A stretch of DNA of 64,000 nt from Christiangramia portivictoriae DSM 23547 (GTDB lineage: Bacteria; Bacteroidota; Bacteroidia; Flavobacteriales; Flavobacteriaceae): the NCBI RefSeq assembly GCF_000423045.1, contig NZ_KE383971.1:72092-136091 (forward strand), read 5' to 3'. Position numbers and translations under genes: made by a program. The notes beneath the pieces are model-generated. The model had not been told where the DNA came from. It searched no databases and saw nothing but the letters and a program-made list of their open reading frames with translations. Positions 8,956-19,170 of this stretch are shown here, one piece after another; within the stretch, counting starts at the first letter, position 1; every line of letters begins with the position of its first letter.

Positions 8956-11067
8956 ATGGCACAAAGAGATTTAAAATTTACTAGAAATATTGGAATTGCG
9001 GCTCATATTGATGCAGGTAAAACTACAACTACAGAGCGTATCCTTTATTATACAGGTATAAGTCATAAAATTGGTGAAGTTCATGATGGTGCTGCCACAA
9101 TGGACTGGATGGAGCAGGAGCAGGAGCGTGGAATTACCATTACTTCTGCAGCGACACACTGTAAGTGGATGTACCGCGATCAGGAATTTACTGTTAATAT
9201 TATTGATACTCCAGGTCACGTTGATTTTACTGTAGAGGTAGAACGTTCCTTACGTGTTCTTGATGGGGTTGTTGCATTGTTTTCTGCAGTAGATGGGGTA
9301 GAGCCTCAGTCTGAAACTGTATGGAGACAGGCTGATAAATATAGAGTACCACGTCTAGGTTTCGTGAATAAGATGGATCGTCAGGGTGCAGATTTTTTCA
9401 ATGTTTGTCGTCAGGTAAGAGAAATGCTTGGTGGTAACCCGGTGCCGCTTCAGGTGCCAATTGGTGATGAAATCGACTTTAGAGGAGTGGTTGATCTTAT
9501 TTCTAAAAAAGCGATTATCTGGAATGATGAGGATCATGGAATGACTTATGATACTATCGATATTCCAGAAGAGCTTGTAGATGATGTGAATAAATACCGT
9601 GCAGAATTAGTAGAAGCGGTTGCAGAGTACGATGAGGCTTTGATGGAGAAATTCTTCGAGGACGAATCTTCAATCACAGAAGATGAGATCATCGCTGCAT
9701 TAAGAGCTGCTACTATTGATATGAGCATCATACCAATGATGTGTGGTTCTGCTTTTAAAAATAAAGGTGTTCAGGCGATGCTTGACGCTGTAATGCGTTA
9801 CCTTCCTTCTCCAGTTGATGTGGAAGCGATTGAAGGTACGAATCCTGAAACAGGTAAAGAGGAAAGTCGTAAGCCAAATGTGGATTCTCCATTCTCTGCG
9901 CTTGCATTTAAAATTGCTACCGATCCTTTCGTGGGACGTTTAGCATTCTTCCGTGCCTATTCAGGTACTCTTGATGCTGGTTCTTACGTATTAAACGTTC
10001 GTTCAGGTAAGAAAGAGCGTATTTCAAGAATTTATCAAATGCACTCTAATAAGCAAGAGCCTATCGATAGTATTGAGGCTGGAGATATTGGAGCTGCTGT
10101 TGGATTCAAGGATATCAAAACTGGTGATACTCTTACTGATTTGAATCATCCAATTGTTCTTGAATCTATGTCTTTTCCTGCACCGGTAATTGGTATTGCT
10201 GTGGAGCCTAAAACAAAGGCAGATGTTGAGAAGATGGGAATGGCTCTTGGTAAGCTTGCTGAAGAAGATCCAACATTCACAGTAAAGACTGATGATAATT
10301 CAGGACAAACAATTATCTCTGGTATGGGTGAGCTTCACCTGGAGATTATTATTGACCGAATGAAGCGTGAGTTCAAAGTGGAAGTAAACGTTGGTGAGCC
10401 TCAGGTTGAGTACAAAGAAGCTGTACGTAGAGATGCTGATCAAAGAGAGGTTTATAAGAAACAGTCTGGTGGTCGTGGTAAATTTGCGGATATCGTATTT
10501 ACTATGGGACCTGTAGATGAAGATTTTGAAGGTGATGGTCTGCAGTTTATTGATTCTATTAAAGGTGGTCGTATTCCTAAAGAATTCGTTCCTTCCGTAG
10601 AAAAAGGATTTAAAGAGGCTATGAAGAATGGTCCTTTAGCTGGATTTACGATGGACTCACTAAAAGTGGAGCTTAAGGATGGATCTTTCCACCCTGTGGA
10701 TTCAGATCAACTTTCTTTCGAACTGGCTGCTAAAATGGGTTACAAATCTGCTGCTAAATCTGCAGGAGCCGTAATTCTTGAGCCAATCATGAAAGTAGAG
10801 GTTGTTACTCCGGAAGAGAATATGGGTGATATCGTTGGTGACCTTAACAGAAGAAGAGGTCAGGTAAACAACATGTCAGACAGATCTGGAGCGAAAGTAA
10901 TCAAAGCTGAAGTGCCACTTTCTGAAATGTTTGGATATGTTACAACATTAAGAACACTTTCATCAGGTAGAGCAACTTCAACTATGGAATTCTCTCACTA
11001 TGCTGAGACTCCTTCTAATATTTCTGAAGAAGTGATCAAAGCAGCTAGAGGAGCAGCAAACGAATAA
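8956..11067 (+). CDS. fusA: Translation elongation factor G
   Basis: 703 residues. GTPase domain with the P-loop AHIDAGKTT (16-24), DTPGHVDF and NKMD, followed by domains II to V; the ribosome-translocating tip domain IV contains [11 protein letters not shown] and [16 protein letters not shown] drives movement of tRNA and mRNA after each peptide bond and helps split ribosomes with RRF. It is in the canonical str position, so this is the housekeeping copy rather than a duplicate such as fusA2. Spacing to rpsJ is 10 bases. Confidence 0.98.
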   Translation: MAQRDLKFTRNIGIAAHIDAGKTTTTERILYYTGISHKIGEVHDGAATMDWMEQEQERGITITSAATHCKWMYRDQEFTVNIIDTPGHVDFTVEVERSLRVLDGVVALFSAVDGVEPQSETVWRQADKYRVPRLGFVNKMDRQGADFFNVCRQVREMLGGNPVPLQVPIGDEIDFRGVVDLISKKAIIWNDEDHGMTYDTIDIPEELVDDVNKYRAELVEAVAEYDEALMEKFFEDESSITEDEIIAALRAATIDMSIIPMMCGSAFKNKGVQAMLDAVMRYLPSPVDVEAIEGTNPETGKEESRKPNVDSPFSALAFKIATDPFVGRLAFFRAYSGTLDAGSYVLNVRSGKKERISRIYQMHSNKQEPIDSIEAGDIGAAVGFKDIKTGDTLTDLNHPIVLESMSFPAPVIGIAVEPKTKADVEKMGMALGKLAEEDPTFTVKTDDNSGQTIISGMGELHLEIIIDRMKREFKVEVNVGEPQVEYKEAVRRDADQREVYKKQSGGRGKFADIVFTMGPVDEDFEGDGLQFIDSIKGGRIPKEFVPSVEKGFKEAMKNGPLAGFTMDSLKVELKDGSFHPVDSDQLSFELAAKMGYKSAAKSAGAVILEPIMKVEVVTPEENMGDIVGDLNRRRGQVNNMSDRSGAKVIKAEVPLSEMFGYVTTLRTLSSGRATSTMEFSHYAETPSNISEEVIKAARGAANE

Positions 11068-11077
11068 TCTTAAGGAA

Positions 11078-11383
11078 ATGAGTCAAAAAATCAGAATAAA
11101 ACTAAAATCTTACGATCATAACCTGGTAGACAAGTCTGCAGAAAAGATCGTAAAAACCGTAAAGACTACGGGAGCTGTTGTTACCGGACCAATTCCGTTA
11201 CCAACGAACAAAAAAATCTTTACAGTTCTTCGTTCACCTCACGTGAACAAGAAATCTAGAGAGCAGTTTCAATTAAGCTCTTACAAGAGATTACTTGATA
11301 TCTATAGCTCTTCTTCAAAAACGATCGATGCGTTGATGAAGCTCGAACTTCCTAGTGGAGTAGAAGTAGAGATTAAAGTGTGA
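11078..11383 (+). CDS. rpsJ: 30S ribosomal protein S10
   Basis: 101 residues, beginning [20 protein letters not shown]. The conserved [20 protein letters not shown] segment (near 35-54) and [19 protein letters not shown] are present. S10 sits in the 30S head and also works in transcription antitermination as NusE. Here it is tied to fusA (10-base gap) and separated from rplC by 146 bases with strong secondary structure, unlike the close spacing inside the downstream genes. Confidence 0.98.
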   Translation: MSQKIRIKLKSYDHNLVDKSAEKIVKTVKTTGAVVTGPIPLPTNKKIFTVLRSPHVNKKSREQFQLSSYKRLLDIYSSSSKTIDALMKLELPSGVEVEIKV

Positions 11384-11393
11384 TAAAACAGTT

Positions 11394-11441
11394 CCGCGCA
11401 CTGCGGTGCGCGGTTAACATGTCCTGAGCGTTTCGCGAGGG
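11394..11441 (+). ncRNA. Structured mRNA leader between rpsJ and rplC (two hairpins)
   Basis: First hairpin: CCGCGCAC (11394-11401), loop TGCG, GTGCGCGG (11406-11413). This is an 8-bp GC-rich stem closed by a C(UGCG)G loop, which fits the very stable UNCG tetraloop class. Second hairpin: 11423-11441, outer CCT/GGG and inner GCG/CGC pairs around facing GA/GA bases, with a TTT loop; the facing GA pair is typical of protein-binding RNA. Together with the terminator at 11465-11498 this looks like a ribosomal-protein leader controlling rplC and the genes after it. That function is inference. Confidence 0.55.
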
Positions 11442-11464
11442 AAAAACGGTGAAAAATACAATTC

Positions 11465-11498
11465 AGGGCTGAATGTGTTTTTCAGCCCTTAGTTTTTT
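11465..11498 (+). terminator. Intrinsic terminator or attenuator between rpsJ and rplC
   Basis: AGGGCTGAA (11465-11473) and TTCAGCCCT (11481-11489) form a perfect 9-bp stem, followed after TAG by six T (11493-11498). No good -33/-7 promoter follows before rplC; only TAGTTTTT at 11490-11497 comes within one base of the -7 box. Since rplC to infA depend on transcription from upstream, partial read-through (attenuation) is the simplest reading. Confidence 0.75.
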
Positions 11499-11529
11499 AA
11501 ATAAGTAAACAATTAATAATTAATTAAAT

Positions 11530-12141
11530 ATGTCTGGGTTAATAGGAAAAAAGATCGGTATGACCAGCATCTTCGACGAGAATGGGAAAAATATCCCATG
11601 TACCGTAATCGAAGCTGGACCATGCCTGGTTACCCAAGTCAGAACCAAAGAGGTTGACGGGTATGAAGCAATTCAACTTGGTTTCGATGACAAAAAGACT
11701 GTTAATAAGGCTGCTGAAGGGCATGCTAAAAAAGCAGGAACCGTTGCAAAACGTAAAGTCGTTGAATTCAAGGGATATAGTGAAGATTATAAACTTGGTG
11801 ACTCTGTTACCGTGGAACATTTCAAAGAAGGTGAATTTGTGGATATCGCAGGCACATCTAAAGGTAAAGGTTTCCAGGGTGTTGTAAAGAGACACGGTTT
11901 TGGAGGAGTTGGACAGGCCACACACGGTCAGCACAACAGATTGAGAGCTCCTGGTTCTATTGGTGCCGCTTCTTATCCTGCGAGAGTATTCAAGGGGATG
12001 AAGATGGCCGGAAGAATGGGTGGCGAGAGAGTTAAAGTTGAAAACCTGAAAGTTTTGAAGGTTGTGGCAGATAAGAACCTTTTGGTTGTGAAAGGATGTG
12101 TGCCGGGATCTAAAAACTCATACGTAATCATTAGTAAGTAA
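11530..12141 (+). CDS. rplC: 50S ribosomal protein L3
   Basis: 203 residues. The long loop that reaches the peptidyl-transferase centre is clear: [20 protein letters not shown] (near 120-139), then [18 protein letters not shown]3 is one of the two first proteins to bind 23S rRNA. It is the first gene after the hairpin region. Its stop TAA shares its last base with the rplD start, so the two are translationally coupled. Confidence 0.98.
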   Translation: MSGLIGKKIGMTSIFDENGKNIPCTVIEAGPCLVTQVRTKEVDGYEAIQLGFDDKKTVNKAAEGHAKKAGTVAKRKVVEFKGYSEDYKLGDSVTVEHFKEGEFVDIAGTSKGKGFQGVVKRHGFGGVGQATHGQHNRLRAPGSIGAASYPARVFKGMKMAGRMGGERVKVENLKVLKVVADKNLLVVKGCVPGSKNSYVIISK

Positions 12142-12767
12142 TGGAAGTAGCAGTTTTAGATATTAAAGGAAAAGAAACAGGCAGAAAAGCGCAGCTTTCT
12201 GATTCTGTTTTCGCTATAGAGCCTAATGAGCACGCTGTTTACCTGGATGTGAAGCAATATCTGGCTAACCAACGTCAAGGTACTCACAAGGCAAAAGAAA
12301 GAGCTGAGATCGCTGGATCTACGCGTAAGATCAAGAAACAAAAAGGTACTGGTACGGCAAGAGCTGGTAGTATCAAGTCTCCTATCTTCAAAGGTGGTGG
12401 ACGTGTTTTTGGTCCGAGACCAAGAAATTATGGTTTCAAATTAAATAAAAACCTTAAGCGTCTTGCTAGAAAATCTGCTTTATCAATTAAAGCAAATGAC
12501 AAGGCAATTATGGTAGTTGAAGATTTTTCATTCGATACTCCAAAAACTAAGAATTTCATCGAAGTTCTTCAGGCTCTGGGGATTGACAGTAAAAAATCGC
12601 TTATTGTGTTGGGTGACTCAAATAAAAATGTATATTTGTCGTCGCGCAATTTAAAATCCTCAGAAGTTATAAGTAGCTCAGAATTAAGTACTTACAAAAT
12701 ACTTAATGCTAAGAGTATCGTCTTCGTAGAAGGATCTTTAGAAGGAATTGAGTCGAAATTAAGTTAA
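12141..12767 (+). CDS. rplD: 50S ribosomal protein L4
   Basis: 208 residues. The extended loop lining the exit tunnel ([19 protein letters not shown], near 63-81) and [12 protein letters not shown] are conserved. In Enterobacteria L4 represses its own S10 operon by attenuation, which makes it the natural candidate regulator of the structure found before rplC, although the family can bind different RNA folds in different phyla. Starts on the last base of rplC. Confidence 0.98.
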   Translation: MEVAVLDIKGKETGRKAQLSDSVFAIEPNEHAVYLDVKQYLANQRQGTHKAKERAEIAGSTRKIKKQKGTGTARAGSIKSPIFKGGGRVFGPRPRNYGFKLNKNLKRLARKSALSIKANDKAIMVVEDFSFDTPKTKNFIEVLQALGIDSKKSLIVLGDSNKNVYLSSRNLKSSEVISSSELSTYKILNAKSIVFVEGSLEGIESKLS

Positions 12768-12776
12768 TAAACCGTT

Positions 12777-13067
12777 ATGAGCATCTTGATTAAACCTGTT
12801 ATTACAGAAAAAGCTACTACAGATAGTGAGATGAACAATCGTTTCACTTTCGTGGTAAGTAACAAGGCAAATAAGATTCAGATCAAAGACGCAGTTGAAT
12901 CTGCTTATGGCGTGTCTGTTACTAAAGTTCGAACTATGAATGTCCGCCCAGATCGAAAGACTAAATATACTAAGTCTGGAATGATCACTGGTAAAACTAA
13001 TGCTTACAAGAAAGCAGTAGTACAGGTGGCGGAAGGTGAAACAATTGATTTATACAGTAATCTTTAA
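12777..13067 (+). CDS. rplW: 50S ribosomal protein L23
   Basis: 96 residues: MSILIKPVITEKATTDSEMN, then NKANKIQIKDAVESAYGVSV with the typical V-T-K-V-R-T-M strand. L23 sits at the tunnel exit and is the docking site for trigger factor and the signal recognition particle; the SRP protein gene ffh is elsewhere in this window (41415-42743). 9 bases after rplD and 9 before rplB. Confidence 0.98.
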   Translation: MSILIKPVITEKATTDSEMNNRFTFVVSNKANKIQIKDAVESAYGVSVTKVRTMNVRPDRKTKYTKSGMITGKTNAYKKAVVQVAEGETIDLYSNL

Positions 13068-13076
13068 GATTAAACA

Positions 13077-13913
13077 ATGTCAGTTAGAAAATTAAAACCA
13101 ATTACACCTGGTCAGCGTTTTAGAGTAGTAAATGGGTATGACGCCATTACTACTGATAAGCCGGAGAAAAGCCTATTGGCGCCGATAAAAAAATCAGGTG
13201 GTAGAAACAGTCAGGGAAAAATGACCATGCGCTACAAAGGTGGTGGTCATAAAAGAAGGTATCGTGTTATCGATTTTAAGCGTGATAAGCAGGGAATCCC
13301 TGCTACTGTTGCTTCTATCGAATACGATCCAAACAGAACGGCCTTTATCGCATTATTGAATTATCAGGATGGAGAGAAAAGGTATATTATTGCTCAGAAC
13401 GGGCTTCAGGTTGGACAGAATGTAGTTTCTTCCAATGAGGCTGCTTCTCCTGAGATCGGGAATGCGATGCCATTGGCAAACATTCCACTAGGTACGGTAA
13501 TTTCCTGTATCGAGTTAAGACCAGGTCAGGGAGCTGTGATGGCGCGTAGTGCTGGTGCTTTCGCTCAGTTGCTAGCGAGAGAAGGTAAGTATGCGACGAT
13601 CAAATTGCCTTCAGGGGAAATTAGACGTGTTCTTTCACTTTGTATAGCTACAATCGGAGCTGTTTCTAACAGTGATCACCAATTGATGGTTGGTGGTAAA
13701 GCCGGTAGAAGCAGATGGTTAGGTATACGTCCAAGAACGAGACCGGTTGCGATGAACCCTGTCGATCACCCAATGGGTGGTGGTGAAGGTAGAGCTTCAG
13801 GTGGTCACCCACGTTCTAGAAAAGGTCTTCCTGCTAAAGGATTCAAGACCCGCTCAAGAACTAAAGCGAGTAATAAATATATTGTAGAACGTAGAAAGAC
13901 TAGAAAGAAATAA
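13077..13913 (+). CDS. rplB: 50S ribosomal protein L2
   Basis: 278 residues. The [17 protein letters not shown] segment and the C-terminal [11 protein letters not shown] are diagnostic. The functionally important first His of the DHPHGGGEGR motif is kept; the second His is Met here. L2 joins the subunits and supports the peptidyl-transferase centre. Only 3 bases before rpsS. Confidence 0.98.
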   Translation: MSVRKLKPITPGQRFRVVNGYDAITTDKPEKSLLAPIKKSGGRNSQGKMTMRYKGGGHKRRYRVIDFKRDKQGIPATVASIEYDPNRTAFIALLNYQDGEKRYIIAQNGLQVGQNVVSSNEAASPEIGNAMPLANIPLGTVISCIELRPGQGAVMARSAGAFAQLLAREGKYATIKLPSGEIRRVLSLCIATIGAVSNSDHQLMVGGKAGRSRWLGIRPRTRPVAMNPVDHPMGGGEGRASGGHPRSRKGLPAKGFKTRSRTKASNKYIVERRKTRKK

Positions 13914-13916
13914 GAT

Positions 13917-14195
13917 ATGGCACGTTCATTAAAAAAAGGACCTTTCGTTCATTACAAACTGGAACAAAAAGTGGCTCAGAATGTCGAGTCAGGAAAGAAA
14001 GCCGTGATCAAAACCTGGTCTAGAGCTTCTATGATTACTCCAGATTTCGTAGGACAAACTATCGCAGTGCACAATGGGAAACAATTTGTTCCTGTGTATG
14101 TAACTGAGAACATGGTAGGTCATAAACTAGGAGAATTTTCACCAACTCGTTCTTTCAGAGGACATGCAGGTGCAAAAAATAAAGGTAGAAAATAA
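13917..14195 (+). CDS. rpsS: 30S ribosomal protein S19
   Basis: 92 residues starting [19 protein letters not shown], with the conserved [19 protein letters not shown] and [18 protein letters not shown]. It forms a head complex with S13 that touches the A-site tRNA and the 50S bridge. Lies between rplB and rplV, as in E. coli. Confidence 0.98.
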   Translation: MARSLKKGPFVHYKLEQKVAQNVESGKKAVIKTWSRASMITPDFVGQTIAVHNGKQFVPVYVTENMVGHKLGEFSPTRSFRGHAGAKNKGRK

Positions 14196-14203
14196 TTGAA
14201 GCT

Positions 14204-14611
14204 ATGGGAGTTCGTAAAAGAGAAAGAGCAGAGCAAATAAAAGAAGCCAAGAAACAGGTAGCTTTTGCAAAGTTGAATAACTGCCCTACTTCGCCTAGAA
14301 AAATGCGTCTTATGGCGGATTTAGTAAGAGGAGAGAAAGTAGAAAAAGCGCTTCATATTCTAAAGTTCAGTAAAAAAGAAGCATCTAATCGATTAGAGAA
14401 ACTTTTAGTTTCAGCTATTGCCAACTGGCAGGCTAAGAATGAGGATGCTAACCTTGAGGAAGCTGAGCTATTTGTGAAAGAGATTCGTGTAGACGGAGGA
14501 AGTATGTTAAAAAGACTTCGTCCTGCTCCACAGGGTCGTGCACACCGAATTAGAAAGAGATCCAATCACGTTACTTTAGTGCTTGGAGCAAACAATAATA
14601 CACAAAGCTAA
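14204..14611 (+). CDS. rplV: 50S ribosomal protein L22
   Basis: 135 residues, somewhat longer than the usual 110 owing to a basic N-terminal extension ([19 protein letters not shown]). The core [19 protein letters not shown] and the tunnel hairpin [20 protein letters not shown] with the macrolide-facing loop are intact. L22 and L4 shape the constriction of the peptide tunnel. Confidence 0.98.
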   Translation: MGVRKRERAEQIKEAKKQVAFAKLNNCPTSPRKMRLMADLVRGEKVEKALHILKFSKKEASNRLEKLLVSAIANWQAKNEDANLEEAELFVKEIRVDGGSMLKRLRPAPQGRAHRIRKRSNHVTLVLGANNNTQS

Positions 14612-14619
14612 GAGATAGT

Positions 14620-15339
14620 ATGGGACAGAAAACAAATCCAATCGGGAATCGCCTTGGTATCATTAGAGGTTGGGAATCCAACTGGTACGGAGGTAATGAC
14701 TACGGCGATAAACTTGCCGAAGACGATAAGATTAGAAAGTACATCCATGCGCGTCTTTCTAAAGCGAGTGTATCGCGTGTAATCATCGAGCGCACGCTTA
14801 AGCTTGTAACCGTTACTATCACCACTGCCAGACCTGGTATTATTATCGGAAAAGGTGGACAGGAGGTAGACAAGCTTAAGGAAGAGCTTAAAAAGATTAC
14901 CGACAAGGAGGTTCAAATCAACATCTTTGAAATCAAAAGGCCAGAACTTGACGCTCATTTAGTGGCTTCAAGTGTTGCAAGACAAATCGAGAACAGAATT
15001 TCTTACCGTCGAGCAATTAAAATGGCTATTGCGGCTGCAATGAGGATGAATGCAGAAGGAATCAAAATTGAGATTTCCGGACGTTTAAATGGTGCTGAAA
15101 TGGCACGTTCAGAATCTTACAAAGATGGTAGAATTCCTTTGTCTACTTTTAGGGCTGATATTGATTATGCTTTGATCGAAGCTCATACTACCTATGGTAG
15201 ATTGGGAATCAAAGTATGGATCATGAAAGGTGAGGTATACGGAAAAAGAGAGCTTTCGCCTCTTGTTGGTCTTGCGAAGAACCAAGGAAAAAAATCCGGT
15301 GCCGGACGAGGTGGGAACAAATCACGTCGTAGAAAGTAA
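14620..15339 (+). CDS. rpsC: 30S ribosomal protein S3
   Basis: 239 residues. N-terminal [20 protein letters not shown], a KH domain with the RNA-binding loop [14 protein letters not shown] (near 85-98), and a C-terminal domain with [12 protein letters not shown] and [17 protein letters not shown]3 lines the mRNA entry tunnel. The last residues are a basic, Gly-rich tail ([11 protein letters not shown]). Confidence 0.98.
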   Translation: MGQKTNPIGNRLGIIRGWESNWYGGNDYGDKLAEDDKIRKYIHARLSKASVSRVIIERTLKLVTVTITTARPGIIIGKGGQEVDKLKEELKKITDKEVQINIFEIKRPELDAHLVASSVARQIENRISYRRAIKMAIAAAMRMNAEGIKIEISGRLNGAEMARSESYKDGRIPLSTFRADIDYALIEAHTTYGRLGIKVWIMKGEVYGKRELSPLVGLAKNQGKKSGAGRGGNKSRRRK

Positions 15340-15359
15340 TTTTTTAAAGTAAAGAAAAA

Positions 15360-15779
15360 ATGTTACAACCTAAAAGAACAAAATACCGTAAGCAACAAAA
15401 AGGCCGTATGAAGGGGCTTGCTCAAAGAGGGCACAGACTTTCAAACGGAACCTTCGGAATCAAATCAATGGATTCCAGCTTTGTTACTGCACGTCAAATA
15501 GAAGCAGCACGTATTGCCGCTACCCGATATATGAAAAGAGAAGGTTCTATCTGGATCAAAATATTTCCAGATAAGCCTATTACAAAGAAACCTCTTGAAG
15601 TACGTATGGGTAAAGGTAAAGGTGCCGTAGAATATTGGGCAGCAGTGGTAAAACCAGGAAGAATCATGTTCGAAATTGGCGGTGTGCCAATGGCGACTGC
15701 TAAAGAGGCATTACGTCTTGCAGCACAAAAACTTCCGGTAAGAACAAAATTTGTTGTAGCTAGAGATTATCAAGAATAA
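15360..15779 (+). CDS. rplP: 50S ribosomal protein L16
   Basis: 139 residues: [20 protein letters not shown], with [20 protein letters not shown] and [21 protein letters not shown]16 helps position tRNA in the A site and is assembled late. 20 bases after rpsC, 11 before rpmC. Confidence 0.98.
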   Translation: MLQPKRTKYRKQQKGRMKGLAQRGHRLSNGTFGIKSMDSSFVTARQIEAARIAATRYMKREGSIWIKIFPDKPITKKPLEVRMGKGKGAVEYWAAVVKPGRIMFEIGGVPMATAKEALRLAAQKLPVRTKFVVARDYQE

Positions 15780-15790
15780 TAATTGGAATT

Positions 15791-15982
15791 ATGAAACAAT
15801 CAGAAGTAAAAGAATTGTCTGTTGCAGAATTGCAAGAAGAACTTGGTAAGTCTCGAAAAGCTTATTCAGATTTAAAAATGGCTCATGCTGTTTCGCCTTT
15901 GGAAAATCCGATACAGTTGAGAACTGAAAGGAGAAAAGTGGCGAGACTAGCTACAGAGTTAACTAAAAGAGAACAACAATAA
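15791..15982 (+). CDS. rpmC: 50S ribosomal protein L29
   Basis: 63 residues forming the typical two-helix hairpin; the conserved ENPIQLRTERRKVARLATEL occupies the second helix. It borders the tunnel exit beside L23. A 191-codon reading frame on the opposite strand across rpmC-rpsQ-rplN is a shadow and is not annotated. Confidence 0.97.
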   Translation: MKQSEVKELSVAELQEELGKSRKAYSDLKMAHAVSPLENPIQLRTERRKVARLATELTKREQQ

Positions 15983-16000
15983 TTGTTATTCTGCTGAAAG

Positions 16001-16258
16001 ATGGAAAAAAGAAACTTAAGAAAAGAGCGTGTAGGGGTTGTTACAAGTAACAAAATGCAGAAATCCATAGTGGTTGCTGAAGTGAAAAAAGTAAAACACC
16101 CTATGTATGGAAAATTCGTTTTGAAAACGAAAAAGTACGTAGCACACGACGAAAATAACGACTGCAACGAAGGTGATACTGTAAAGATCATGGAAACAAG
16201 ACCTTTAAGTAAATCCAAGACTTGGAGATTAGTAGAAATAATTGAAAGAGCGAAGTAA
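16001..16258 (+). CDS. rpsQ: 30S ribosomal protein S17
   Basis: 85 residues, an OB-fold: [29 protein letters not shown], and [20 protein letters not shown] are standard. S17 binds the 5' domain of 16S rRNA early in assembly. Followed after 3 bases by rplN. Confidence 0.98.
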   Translation: MEKRNLRKERVGVVTSNKMQKSIVVAEVKKVKHPMYGKFVLKTKKYVAHDENNDCNEGDTVKIMETRPLSKSKTWRLVEIIERAK

Positions 16259-16261
16259 ATC

Positions 16262-16630
16262 ATGGTACAACAAGAGTCCAGACTAAAAGTAGCAGATAAC
16301 ACCGGTGCTAAAGAAGTTTTAGCCATTCGTGTGTTAGGAGGTACAAAGAAAAGATACGCATCTGTTGGAGACAAGATAGTTGTCAGTGTAAAAGAAGCTA
16401 CACCTAACGGAAATATCAAGAAGGGTGCAGTTTCAACAGCAGTTGTTGTTCGTACCAAGAAAGAAGTGCGCAGGCCAGACGGATCTTACATCCGTTTTGA
16501 TGATAATGCATGTGTACTTTTAGGCCCTCAGGGTGAAATGCGCGGTACTCGTGTATTTGGTCCTGTAGCACGTGAACTTCGTGATAAGCAATTCATGAAA
16601 ATTGTATCATTGGCACCTGAAGTGCTTTAA
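16262..16630 (+). CDS. rplN: 50S ribosomal protein L14
   Basis: 122 residues, [20 protein letters not shown] to the end, the exact family length. [17 protein letters not shown] and [13 protein letters not shown] are diagnostic. L14 lies on the subunit interface and is the binding site of the silencing factor RsfS. First gene of the spc part of the cluster. Confidence 0.98.
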   Translation: MVQQESRLKVADNTGAKEVLAIRVLGGTKKRYASVGDKIVVSVKEATPNGNIKKGAVSTAVVVRTKKEVRRPDGSYIRFDDNACVLLGPQGEMRGTRVFGPVARELRDKQFMKIVSLAPEVL

Positions 16631-16642
16631 TACATTAAGAAA

Positions 16643-16954
16643 ATGACAAAGCTTAAAATAAAATCAGGAGATACCGTACGTGTAATCGCTGGTGACCATA
16701 AAGGTCAGGAAGGGAAAGTGCAGAAGGTACTTATCGAGAAGAATAAAGCCATTGTGGAAGGTGTCAATATGATTTCCAAACACGAGAAGCCTAGTGCTTC
16801 TAATCCACAGGGTGGAATCAAGGAGAAAGAAGCTCCAATCCATATTTCTAACCTATCACTTATCGATAAGAACGGTGATACAACGAGAGTTGGTTATAGA
16901 GAAAAAGATGGTAAGAAAGTGAGATTCTCTAAAAAATCTAATGAAGTAATATAG
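16643..16954 (+). CDS. rplX: 50S ribosomal protein L24
   Basis: 103 residues with an N-terminal KOW motif ([20 protein letters not shown]) and the conserved [19 protein letters not shown]24 starts folding of the 5' end of 23S rRNA. It stops 2 bases before rplE. Confidence 0.98.
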   Translation: MTKLKIKSGDTVRVIAGDHKGQEGKVQKVLIEKNKAIVEGVNMISKHEKPSASNPQGGIKEKEAPIHISNLSLIDKNGDTTRVGYREKDGKKVRFSKKSNEVI

Positions 16955-16956
16955 TT

Positions 16957-17508
16957 ATGGCATACGTACCAAGACTTAGACAGGAATATAACGAGAGAGT
17001 AAAGAATGCTCTTAAGGAAGAATTCAGTTACTCCAATGTAATGGAGGTGCCAAAACTGGAGAAAATAGTAATTAGCCGTGGAGTTGGTGGAGCAGTAGCC
17101 GATAAGAAACTTATCGACCATGCTATCGACGAACTTTCTGCAATTAGTGGACAAAAGGCTGTTGCTACGATCTCTAAGAAGGATGTTGCATCATTCAAAT
17201 TACGTAAAGGAATGCCAATTGGTGCTAAAGTTACTTTACGTGGATATAGAATGTATGAATTTCTTGATAGATTGATTACCAGTGCACTTCCGCGTGTTCG
17301 TGATTTCAATGGTATCAAAGCTAATGGTTTTGATGGTAGAGGAAATTACAACCTGGGAATCACTGAACAAATCATCTTCCCGGAGATCGATATCGATGCT
17401 GTGAATAGAATCGCTGGAATGGATATCACTTTTGTTACTTCTGCGGAAACCGATAAGGAAGCAAAAGCATTGTTAACCGAACTAGGATTACCTTTTAAAA
17501 AGAACTAA
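16957..17508 (+). CDS. rplE: 50S ribosomal protein L5
   Basis: 183 residues: the [20 protein letters not shown] strand pair and [20 protein letters not shown] are characteristic, with the C-terminal GLPFKKN. L5 binds 5S rRNA with L18 and forms a bridge to S13. Gaps of 2 bases on both sides suggest tight coupling with rplX and rpsN. Confidence 0.98.
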   Translation: MAYVPRLRQEYNERVKNALKEEFSYSNVMEVPKLEKIVISRGVGGAVADKKLIDHAIDELSAISGQKAVATISKKDVASFKLRKGMPIGAKVTLRGYRMYEFLDRLITSALPRVRDFNGIKANGFDGRGNYNLGITEQIIFPEIDIDAVNRIAGMDITFVTSAETDKEAKALLTELGLPFKKN

Positions 17509-17510
17509 TT

Positions 17511-17780
17511 ATGGCTAAAGAATCAATGAAAGCCCGTGAGGTGAAAAGACAGAAATTGGTAAAGAAGTATGCTGAAAAACGCGCTGCTCTTAAAGAAGCA
17601 GGTGATTACGAAGCACTACAGAAATTGCCAAAGAACTCTTCTCCGGTTCGTTTGCATAACAGATGTAAATTAACAGGAAGACCTAAAGGGTATATGAGAC
17701 AATTTGGTCTTTCTCGAGTAATGTTCAGAGAAATGGCTAATCAAGGTCTTATACCAGGTGTTAAAAAGGCAAGCTGGTAA
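17511..17780 (+). CDS. rpsN: 30S ribosomal protein S14, zinc-free form
   Basis: 89 residues, the longer class: [20 protein letters not shown] followed by [20 protein letters not shown] and the C-terminal GVKKASW. Only one Cys is present, so the CxxC...CxxC zinc site of the short 61-residue form is missing. S14 completes the 30S head together with S3 and S10. A 56-base gap with a possible hairpin separates it from rpsH. Confidence 0.97.
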   Translation: MAKESMKAREVKRQKLVKKYAEKRAALKEAGDYEALQKLPKNSSPVRLHNRCKLTGRPKGYMRQFGLSRVMFREMANQGLIPGVKKASW

Positions 17781-17791
17781 TATTATAAACT

Positions 17792-17822
17792 GGATGAAGG
17801 TTCAATAAGGAAAACCACATCC
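17792..17822 (+). other. Possible mRNA hairpin before rpsH
   Basis: GGATG (17792-17796) pairs with CATCC (17818-17822) and, inside, GGTT (17799-17802) pairs with AACC (17813-17816), with an AA/A internal loop and a 10-base loop. It fills the only wide gap in the rplN-rplO run and ends 14 bases before the S8 start codon. S8 is the known autoregulator of the spc operon in E. coli, so an S8-binding site is conceivable; that is inference. Confidence 0.35.
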
Positions 17823-17836
17823 GCAAATAAATTTAA

Positions 17837-18235
17837 ATGAATACAGATCCTATTGCAGATTACTTAACAAGAATCAGGAATGCAAATGCTGCAAACCACA
17901 GAGTTGTGGAAATTCCTGCTTCCAATGTTAAAAAAGAGATCACTAAGATATTATTCGATCAGGGATATATTCTAAGTTACAAGTTCGAAGATACTACCGC
18001 TCAGGGAACTATCAAGATTGCTTTGAAGTATGATAAAATTACTAAAGAGCCGGTAATTAAGAAGATTCAACGAATAAGTAAACCTGGTTTACGTAAGTAT
18101 GCCGGATCAACCGAGATTCCAAGAATCCTGAATGGTTTGGGTATCGCGATTGTTTCAACTTCTCATGGAGTAATGACTGGGAAACAGGCTAAAGCCGACA
18201 AAGTTGGTGGAGAAGTACTGTGCTACGTTTACTAA
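17837..18235 (+). CDS. rpsH: 30S ribosomal protein S8
   Basis: 132 residues: MNTDPIADYLTRIRNANAAN, IKKIQRISKPGLRKYAGST and the C-terminal STSHGVMTGKQAKADKVGGE contain the rRNA-binding residues of the family. S8 binds helix 21 of 16S rRNA and represses its own operon in E. coli. It is preceded by the widest gap of the spc section. Confidence 0.98.
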   Translation: MNTDPIADYLTRIRNANAANHRVVEIPASNVKKEITKILFDQGYILSYKFEDTTAQGTIKIALKYDKITKEPVIKKIQRISKPGLRKYAGSTEIPRILNGLGIAIVSTSHGVMTGKQAKADKVGGEVLCYVY

Positions 18236-18254
18236 TACTTAAAAGACTAAAGAA

Positions 18255-18797
18255 ATGTCAAGAATAGGTAAAAATCCAATTACAATTCCAGAAGGTGTGA
18301 CAGTAGAGCACAAAGACGGTCTTGTAACGGTAAAAGGAAAATTAGGAGAGCTTAAGCAGCAGGTGCAGGATATCGATGTGAAAATCGAAGATAATGTAAT
18401 TACTTTTGAGCGTACTTCTGATAAAAGTGATCAAAAAGCAAAACACGGTCTTTACCGTGCTTTGGTTAATAATATGATTGAAGGTGTATCTAATGGATTC
18501 ACTAAATCACTTGAACTCGTTGGTGTTGGTTACAGAGCTAGCAATCAGGGGAATAAGTTAGATTTGGCTGTTGGATATTCTCATAATATTGTACTAGATT
18601 TGGCTCCCGAAATTAGCGTGGAGACCATTTCAGAAAAAGGTAAGAACCCTATCGTTAAGCTTACTTCTCATGACAAGCAACTTGTTGGACAGGTAGCTGC
18701 GAAGATCCGATCAATGAGAAAGCCTGAACCTTACAAAGGAAAAGGTATCAAATTTGTTGGTGAGCAATTGAGAAGAAAAGCAGGTAAATCAGCATAA
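18255..18797 (+). CDS. rplF: 50S ribosomal protein L6
   Basis: 180 residues with the usual two repeated domains; [20 protein letters not shown] begins the first and the C-terminal [20 protein letters not shown] ends the second. L6 lies near the factor-binding site used by EF-G. 11 bases before rplR. Confidence 0.98.
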   Translation: MSRIGKNPITIPEGVTVEHKDGLVTVKGKLGELKQQVQDIDVKIEDNVITFERTSDKSDQKAKHGLYRALVNNMIEGVSNGFTKSLELVGVGYRASNQGNKLDLAVGYSHNIVLDLAPEISVETISEKGKNPIVKLTSHDKQLVGQVAAKIRSMRKPEPYKGKGIKFVGEQLRRKAGKSA

Positions 18798-18808
18798 TAA
18801 AGATAGTT

Positions 18809-19165
18809 ATGGCAGTGTCAAAACAAGATAGAAGAAATAAAATTAGAAAACGTATCCGTAAGGATATAGTTGGAACAACAAGCCGTCCTAGATTATCTGT
18901 ATTCAGAAGCAATAAAGAAATTTATGCTCAGATTATCGATGACGTTGAAGGTAAAACTTTAGCTTCAGCATCTTCAAGAGATAAAGATATCGTGTCTGCA
19001 TCTGCAGATAGAAAAGAGCAGGCTCAAATGGTTGGAAAAGCCATTGCTGAGAAAGCGAAAAGTGCTGGTATCGATACAATCTCTTTCGATAGAGGTGGAT
19101 ATCTATATCACGGTAGAGTTAAATCATTAGCAGAAGGTGCTCGAGAAGGAGGACTTAAATTCTAG
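18809..19165 (+). CDS. rplR: 50S ribosomal protein L18
   Basis: 118 residues. Basic N-terminus ([20 protein letters not shown]) and the C-terminal [20 protein letters not shown] are family hallmarks. L18 carries 5S rRNA into the large subunit with L5. 5 bases before rpsE. Confidence 0.98.
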
Positions 19166-19170
19166 AAAAT

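Noticed and set aside
15883-16458. A 191-codon open frame on the minus strand
   Set aside because: It lies opposite rpmC, rpsQ and rplN, which are certain; the product has no domain and is a shadow of biased codons.
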